From positions 1 to 11,261 of the forward strand of contig CALCNS010000314.1 of assembly GCA_937897315.1 (NCBI GenBank): 11,261 nucleotides of DNA, in the 5' to 3' direction. The translations under genes and the position numbers were made by a program. Under the pieces are notes generated by a model. The model made no database searches. It saw only the letters and a program-made list of their open reading frames with translations, and was not told the origin of the DNA. Below, one piece after another: positions 1 through 9,000 of the stretch; within the stretch, counting starts at the first letter, position 1, and the number at the start of each line of letters is the position of its first letter. The stretch comes from an uncultured Bacillota bacterium (GTDB lineage Bacteria > Bacillota > JAAYKD01).

Positions 1-3000
1 ATGGCGTCTTTTCGATTCAATCCAGAGTCTATTTGTTGCAGATATGCCGTAAATGCCTCAAGATGCTCTCGCCGATTAAACGATTCAAAATAGGTCCAAA
101 TCATCTTTTCGAAAATGGCTTCCTGCGAATACCCCGCTTTGATTAGTAAATTTCTCACCTCAACCGGATCTTTCACTTCATACGTACTCTTTAGAGTCGA
201 AAGAATCTTCTCCAGCGGTTGCCCTTTCATTTTTTCTACTGCGCTTTGTAAAGGATCTTTGCCATAAGCCTTGGTTAATGCTTCGTTAATGGCTGTCGAG
301 CTCAGATTGATGTTGTCGACAAAGAATGCCATGGCCTCAGCAATTTCGAGGTCATAGTGGAAAATCAAAGCCGATGCAATGTCCGATACCTCATAACCGG
401 CCTCATAGCACATCTTAATGGTCTGACTGATTTGCGTTCTACGACCGTATTTCACCCAATCTGCTTTGAGCCAGACCGCGGCATCGGTCGCTGTGTATCC
501 ACCCAACCGGTATGATGGTAACCACCGCCAGCCGGAATTGTTCACCAACCGTTTGGCTACTTCCAGAGGGGACAACCCCAGCGCTTTAAATACTTCAATC
601 AACTGCGCATCACTGGTGTAGCCATAGTGTAACTTCATGGTCCAAATGAGATTACCTAATCCATAACCGGGATAATCGACGACATTCTCCGTCCATCCGG
701 CGGCATATAAAACTTTCGCCGCACCAATCGCATCTAACTTGAAGTAGGTTTTGAAAATAATGGCACACCCTTCTTTGGGGTCCATCCAGTGGTTATAGAT
801 ATCGACCACAATGGGCACCATATCCAAAGCCGATGCTCCGAGGTCTAAAATCAGGTAGTCGTTGATGCGCTCTTCTTTCAAGGGCGTATCTTCTAGTGCT
901 CTGGCGATATCAGAAAGATTGCTCCCAAACAAGTAAGCAATGGCCTTGCCCGTTTCGAAAACGGTTTCTTTGGCATAATAGAACGCATTGGCTAGCTCTT
1001 TGGCACTTAAGCCAGCATGAAAACGCGTTAACACACTTGCCGTTTCTTCTGAACTCAACTTCGCAACGTTACGCAAAAAAGCGGTTGTTTCCGTCAAAAT
1101 TGTAAGCATACGCCCTTGACCACTACGTTGCAAGGAGCTATTCGCTTGGGCAAGCAAAAATTGTATCATAGACTCTAGTCCATACACTTCTAGGGCCGCT
1201 CGATATGCTTCGTCTTGCCCATAGAAATTATAAGTACTTAATCGGGATACGGTTCTTGCTGTATCGTATTGGAACAGCTCCAAACATACTTTGGCAAGAT
1301 CAACAGAAGTATACCCACTGACTTTGGCTAACAGCAAGGCACCTTCTTCTCGATTCCCGCTGGCCATCATTAGTACATCACGGTCATAATGCTCTAACAT
1401 CACTTTCGTCAGAGCCTTAGCATCGTAACCTGCTTGTTGAATGAGGTTTGCCACATTACGGTGGCTGGTGGCATATGTCGATTGTTTCATCGCCGCTGTG
1501 ATGTCACTTAAGCTGAATTCTCCAAATACCAAGGCAGCAAAGGCAGAGGCCGGGCTATCTTGATAATAGGTCTTCAAAAGCGTAGCAATCTCGGTAGCCG
1601 TCTTTCCTTGTGTTTTCAAATACGTTACCGCATCTCGATCTGTTTTGCCATAGTTCATTTGGAAAGAAACCACCGCACTGCTTCCCCAGCCAATTTGGTT
1701 GCGAGCCTCGGCCATGAGCTCATACTTCGCTCCGGGGGACAAGCTGCTGGCATCAAAACGGAAATCCCCTATTCCAAACACACCTTGGGTGGTCCCCAGT
1801 GTAGTCCATTCGCTTTCACCCACTTTGCGAACCTTAAATTGAGTGGTCACACAAGAAATCTCTGAACCGCCCGTATCGGTGATTGTCCCGACGAGTGTGA
1901 GATGATCCAATACAATGCTTTCCCTATCCACTGCAGCCGTGATACTCGGTTTGGTGGGCACCTTAAACGAGAGGATTTCCCCTTCTCCCATGCCACCTGG
2001 GTTCAAAGCATACGCACGCATGTAGTATGTACCGGGTGTTAGTTCATCCATGAACTGCAACCCTCTCGAGATATAATTCCCACGCACGTCGAAGCCAACC
2101 ACCAAATTCGCCCATTGGCTTTCATCGCTGCTAATGCGGAAGCCATATTCCACCAAAGGAACGCCACCGTTGTTGGCAACACTTCCCACCAGAACCCATT
2201 GCCAGCTGGCAGGGTCAAAGCTCACCGATTGCGTCACCACTGTCGGTTTTAGGGCCTTTGCAGTGATAAACTGCATGGTCTTACCGTATCCAGTACCCTT
2301 TTCGTTCGTAGCATAGGCTCGATAGTAATAAGTGGTACCCCCCTTTAACCCCACCAGTTTATATTGCAGGGTTCGTAGGTCTTCACCAGGAGACACCGAG
2401 ATTTTTTGGTCGGGATTGGGGTCCATACCCCAGACAAAGCCACTGTCGGTAATCTTATAGCCACTGTTCTTGATGACATAGCCACCGATGTTGGCCACAA
2501 TGGTTGCCTTCTCCGTGGCTTCCAACGTTTCTACCACCGGGAAGTCATTGACGAGTATCAACTCTTGAACTTCGCCACGGAATTCTCCGACGGCTGTTTT
2601 GGCATAGGCCGTGTAATAGTACTTGGCATCGGGTTTTAAGTTCTGCAAGTTGACCGAGAATTCACCTTGCGCATTGGGGTTTGCCAAGAGGAGATTGACA
2701 TCTCCCGGGCTAATACTGAAACCGCTTTCGATGATTTTGCTACTGCCGACGATGAGACCTTGCAAAGTTGCCGATGATCGAGTGATTTCGGTTGGCTTCA
2801 AGGTGGTGACGACCAAACCAGGAACTGTAAAGGTTTGCCAAGAAGCATAGGTCGTCGCAACGGCATTGCCGGCAAATGCACGATAGCTGATTTTCTGACC
2901 CGGTTTCAAGTCCGTAATGGTGGTTTGTAGTAGTTTACCGATGCCGGTGCTCACTTCGGAAGCAGAATCTTCACTCAAGCCCCATTGGAAGCCGGTATTG

Positions 3001-6000
3001 GTGAGAACAGATCCTCCATCATCCAGTACCGCACCCGTGAGGGTAGCTTGATTTAAGCTCAACCCAACGGCTTCATAGGTTGCCACTTTCGGTGCTGTTG
3101 CCGCTGTGGTCTTCCAAGATACGACTCCGCCTTCCCCTAAACCAAAGCTGTTGGCTGCTCTGGCTTCTGCTTCATATTCGGTTCCGGGTAAGAGATCCGT
3201 CAAGGTTGTGGAGAACGTTCCACCATTGCCAATGGTTTGACTGCTGGTTCCGGTATACATCCAATCGCTTTGACCGGCTTGACGGTAGCGGAATCCCACG
3301 GTCAAGTCCCCGCCACCTGCAACGATGCGGCCTGCAAGGGTTGCAGTTTTGGAAGTGATTCCCGAAGCGCTATCGGTTGCCACCTGAACAAAGGTTTTCT
3401 TTAATGGTTCGATTTTCTCTTCCAGCTCCTTGGGTTTCAAGGGTTGATCTTCCGGAGGGGGTGTTGGTGGTTTAACCGGTGGAGCTACCTCTTCTTCGGG
3501 TTCATAGTATATGCGATAAGTCACCGTCCAAAGTTGGGGGGTTCCGTTTTCAGCGGTAACGGTGTAGACCACGGCGGAACTGAAGTTTTGCTCTCTACCG
3601 CTGACTGGTGAAACCGTGGCACCAGTGGAACATTCTAGGGTAGGTGCAAGAGCGCTCACGGACGTGCCTGGGAACAAGTAGAAGAGGACGCTGTGATTCA
3701 CAGAATCGATTTGAGTGCTTCCGTATTGACCATTGACTCGGAAACTCACAATATCATTCGCCGTATTGCGACGGATACAAGTCACAATATATGCCTGACT
3801 GGTGCCATCTTGTGCAGTCACTGTAAAGGTTTGCGGCTGAGAAAAGTCGACTTGAGCTGTTGAGATTGGTGAAACGCTGGCTTCGACTGAGAGGACAAGG
3901 GTTGGAGTCAAGGCCGTAACCGGAGTCGCAAACGGCATTTCAAAGCGCACGGTATGGTTGATCTGGTCTATGACCGTATCCCCGATTTGGCCCGGAACCG
4001 TAAAATGCTCTATATTCTTTTGGGTATTGGGTAAAATATTGCATGTCACGGTCCAGGTTTGAGCTGTTCCACTTTGAGAGGTCACGGTGTAGACAACCGG
4101 CTGCCCGAGATTCACGCTTGCGCCAATGCCCGGTTCTACCGTTGATTTTGCTGAAATGGTGAAGGTGGGTATGACCGCACCAGTGGGTGTGCCATAGGGA
4201 ACTGCAAGGGTAATGGTATGTGCATTGGTATCGATCACACTACTACCCGATTGGCTTGGCACAGAGAAACCAAGAATTCGGTTTTCCGTGTTGGGGTTCA
4301 CCACACAGGTCACGGTCCAAAGCTGTACGTCTTGACTATCGGAGAGAATACCGTAGGTCACCGGAAGTGTAAAATCTCGAGGGACTCCCGATGCCACATC
4401 ACTGCTGGCCCGTTCCGATAGTGTAAAGCTCGGGTTTAAGGTCTTGACGTTGGTGCCATAGGGCATATGGAAGGTCACCGTATGTAGAGCCGCATCGATG
4501 AGGCTCTCGCCCACCTGACGGTCTACAACAAAAGTGAGGATGTCGTTTGCTTGGTTGGGTTCGACCATACATTGGACGGCCCAAGTTTGAATTTCTCCTC
4601 CTTGAGCAATCACGGTGTAGATTTGCTCTTGGCTGAAATCTAAGGTCGTACCACTGGCCGGATTCACGGAAGCTTCCTCCGAGAGAGTCAAACTCGGTGT
4701 AAGTTGTTGAATGTTGGTTCCGTAGGGCACATGGAACACCCAGGCTTGCTTGCTTTCGTCCCAAGTAGTCTGCCCTATTTGCCCTGGCACGGTCAGACTT
4801 ACTATCTTGTTTTCACGATTGGGGTCCACCACGCAGGTCACGGTCCAATTCTGAACTTCTAAACTCTGAGAGGTCACTTCATAGGTTTGAGGTAATCTAA
4901 AATCACGAACCAGTCCAGACACCGGCGAAAGGGTGGCTTTTTCCGATATCAATACTTGTGGCGTTAAGACCGAGACGTCGGTGTTGTAGAGCATGTGGAA
5001 TACAATCGTGTGATTCGCCGCATCGATTTGGCTACTCCCTACTTGGTTCGCCACCACAAACTGGGTAATATCGTTGGCTCGGTTGGGATCTACGACACAT
5101 GTGATTTGCCACACTTGCTCTGCCCCACTTTCGGAGCGAGTAGTCATGGTAACAGGTTGACTATAGTCCCGGATGGAAGCCCCTAGGCTCACCGCAGCAT
5201 TGGCCGACAACGTCCACTGGGGTTGCAAATTGGTTACGTCAGTCCCATAGGGCATATGAAAGACAATGGTATGGTCTGCTGTGTTGATTTCGCTGTTGCC
5301 TACCTGATTTTGCACAGAGAACGCAGTGAAATCATGGGCAGTGTTGGGATCGATAACACAGCTTACCAGCCATTCTTGCCAATACGAGTAGGATCCTTTC
5401 TGGTCGGTAATCACGGTGTATTTCACTTGATAAGTAAAATCAACCGGATTACGACCCCCATAGTCCATGTCGGGGAACCAGCCAATGTTGCAATACGCCC
5501 CATAGGTCAGTGTTACTTCAGGTCTTAAGGCGGTCACATTGCTGCCAAAGGGCATGTGAAAGACAACCGTGCGGGCGACGGGGTCGATGATGCTATCTCC
5601 ATTTTGACCGGTAACCTTGAACGTTTCAATTTCGTTGGGAGATTCAGCTTCGCCAACCATTACCAACCACTGTTTTTGGCTGCCATCTTCTGCAGTGACT
5701 GTGAAATTCTTGCCATTACTAAGATCCGTGGCGACTCCGGAAGCCGGCGAAACCAGTGCCCCCGGAGAAACGGTAATGGTGGTCACGAGTTGAGTGCGGT
5801 CGGTATGCCATGGTACCACTAGGCTCACGATGTTGAAATAGGAGTCGATGCTGGTGCTCCCTACTTGCCCAGCTACTTCGAAAGATAGTATTTCGTTTCC
5901 GGGTCGTTTGAAACTGGCATAGAACGACATGTCCCCCTGTATGAGCACCGGGAATGTGACCGCATTTATCAAAGCAGAATCTTGGTACCAACCCATGAAG

Positions 6001-9000
6001 GTGAGACCCTCACGATAAGGTTGTTGAGGTTCCGCAGCCCAGTTATCGTAAGCAACGGTTTGGGTGGAGATCTCTGTCCCAGTGGTATCGAGGTAATACA
6101 CTGTGTATTGGCGCAAAATGGATTCATACACCGCTGTAAAGGTGGTTGCAGACGTGATTTTGCTGGTATCCCCACCCCAACCAGTAAATTCAAAGAAGTA
6201 TTGAGCGGTCGGCATACGGTCGGGACTCACCGGTGGATTGGATGCGGTGTTATAGATTATTGTTTCTTCTTTGAGGAGTTCGCCATCCCAGTCTTCAAAG
6301 CGAACCAGGTAACTTTGTATCTGCCAACCGGCATAAAGGGTACGATTTCCGGTAATCAGTGTGTTGAAGTCATATAACAGTGTGGCTTCGGCATCGGTAT
6401 ACCAGCCGGTAAAGGTATGCCCTGCTTTGGAGGGGTTGCTCGGTAGAGTTATGGCTTTGAGATATTCTTGGGTGACTGGTGTTACCGCAGAGCCGCCTTT
6501 GGAATCAAAGGTCACTGTGTAAAGATTCGGAGTCCACTGAGCCACCAAGGTTCGATTTTCGGCAGGCATCTTCGTGGGGAAAGTGGGATTCCAACCGCTA
6601 AAGGTATAGCCGGTTCGGGTTGGATTCGTTGGCTGGGTTAGGGGGGTATTGTACGCTTCTGTCATACTCGCAACATCGGAGCCCCCTGCGGTAGTAAAGC
6701 TGATCGTATAAGAGTTGATGCTCCACATTGCCGTGTGGGTTTGGTTAGAGGTTGGTATTTTGCTCGGCAAGAGTGGGTTCCAGGCAACAAAGGTATATCC
6801 GGCTCGGCTTGGATTCGCTGGAGGAGATAGATTGGTGTCGCAGTTTTGAACTATGGAAGCGACACTAGAACCACCGGCCGAATCAAAGCTCAGTGTAATC
6901 GAATTGGCTTGCCATTGTGCTGTAATGGTCATGTTATTAGCAGGCATTGTCGAGGGGAATGAGGGTTGCCAGCTAGTAAAGATATATCCGGCTCGCACTG
7001 GATTGGCCGGTGCCGTCAACACCGTGTTGACTTCGCGGCGGATGGGGTCGATGAGATTGCCCCCGTTGGTGTCCAAGGTGACGGTATAGAAATTTGCTCC
7101 CCAGTACGCTGTCAAGGTCAAATTCTCAGCAGGCATGGTAGCAGGGAGAAACGGAGTCCATCCACCAAATTCGTATCCGGTTTTGGTAGGATTCTCGGGT
7201 GAAATCAGGGTACTGCCATAATCTTGAGTTATAGGTAATACGGCTGTGCCACCGTCAGAATCGAAAGTGATGGTATATTGATTCACCGTCCATTGGGCCG
7301 TGACAGTAAGATCGGACATGGGCATGACATTGGGAATCGCCGGAGACCAACCGGCAAACGTATATCCTGTTTTGGTAGGAGCAACCGGAGCCGATATGGG
7401 TTGAAGATAGGTTTGCAACTGGTCTGCAACAGTGCTTCCACCGTCGGAATTGAAGTGTAGAGTATACTGGTTGGCAGTCCAAATGGCAGTTAAGGTGATA
7501 TCTTCTCCCGGCATGGTGCTCGGGAAAGCTGGGTTCCACTCTTTAAAGGTATATCCGGCTTTGCTGGGTGGGGTGGGTTCGGTTAAGTAGGTGCCAAACC
7601 ATGCAGAAACGGGTTCTATGGTACTCCCACTTTGGGTATCGAAGGTGATGGTTAAGGTAGCGAACGTCCACTTTGCATACAGGGTGATATCCTCATAAAC
7701 TGCGGTTGAGAAATCATACGGTTCACTTAAATGAATATCGCTGCACCAATGAACAAAGGTGTACCCATATTGAGTCGGCGTCTGCGGCAATGTGGCACGA
7801 TGTCCATAGGCAATTTCTTGTGCTTCGACGGCACTTCCGTGATTGCTCTCAAAGCTCACCAAATATTTGGTTGTAACGATTTCATAGGTGGTTTCTTCTA
7901 CCGGGCTATATTCTCCGGCAAGCTTAGAACACGATTTGACCAAGGTCGTTTGGTCTATGGCGATGCTTGCACCCGCTGCGAGGAACACTCCGGACGAGGT
8001 GCGTGGGTCAGAGCCATCGAGGGTGTAATAGCAATCGATATCGGCTGTCACGGTAATTCCCGGGGCATACTTTCCACCCGCAGGTGAAAGTACGGGAGGG
8101 GTGACTTCCCATTTGGCGTAGAGGACTAGGTCTTGTGTGAGATCCACATTAAATTGATAAGCATTAGTCCATTCTGGGTCGGTATACCAGTTTTCTAATC
8201 GATACCCCGTTTTCACGGGTGGAGTGGGTCGTGTTGGCCAGGTTCCATAGAGAACATGGGTTAAATCCGCAATTTCACTACCACCATTTTCCACAAATTG
8301 AACGGTGTAGGGTAGGCGGTCGTAATACAACTTGAGGGTCAATGTTTTCCCTGCTTGAACGGTTCCGGCAGGTACACGGGATGAGTGCGTGGTGTTCTCC
8401 ACAAAACCCACAAAAGTAGCTGCTTCGGCGGTAAAAGTACTACTAGGTTGCTGATCGTAATAATAGTTGACTCTCTCCACTCCATACCAATCTCCCGAAG
8501 GCATCATCTGATAATGCTCTACGGTCACATTTCCCAATAGTAACACTGTTACTGTCCAAAGCTGTTTGCTCCCATCTTGGGCATAAACCAAGTACTGCCT
8601 TGGCGAAGTGAAATCTTTGGCAATTCCGGAAGAAGGGTAGATCTCTGCACCCGCCGGTAGTTGGAACTGTGGTGCCAGACTGGTGACATCGGTTTCAGCC
8701 GGCATTTTTATGGTGACAGTATGCAGAGCCGAATCGATGACGACACCTTTGCTCTTCTCCAGGGTCACCCCTGCGATACTCTTTTCGGTATTCTGGTCAA
8801 CGATGCATTGCACGGTCCACAGTTGGGGGCTTCCTCCCGGAGCAGTGACCTGGAAATAGACCAAGCCGGAGTAATCGCGAACGCTATCGGCTAAGGGCTG
8901 CAGGGTGCTTCCGGCAGGAACTACAATAGTAGGCTCAAGATGAGTGGCGTCGGTGCCGTAGGGCATGTGGAAGACCACTTTGTGGTTTACCATGTCGATG

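Noticed and set aside
3..1655. Helical region as a tape-measure, HEAT or TPR domain
   Set aside because: The TPR signature (W-L-G-Y-A-F-A-P spacing of 34) and HEAT Pro/Asp/Arg pattern are not seen, and no phage genes are near; I leave it unassigned.
4399..4764. Minus-strand open frame of 121 codons in another frame
   Set aside because: It overlaps S11/S12 in a different frame and its translation is rich in Arg, His and Pro without domain features, as expected from an out-of-frame reading.
5982..6377. Plus-strand open frame of 131 codons, the longest on that strand, and similar ones elsewhere
   Set aside because: It lies fully opposite the B10-B12 region of the minus-strand gene, has no recognisable motif and no credible ribosome binding site; such frames arise by chance opposite a long repetitive gene.
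3501..7661. Regularly spaced repeats that could suggest a CRISPR array or DNA satellite
   Set aside because: The periods are 189 and 264 bases, multiples of three, with conservation at the protein level and divergence at wobble positions; these are protein repeats, not repeat-spacer units.
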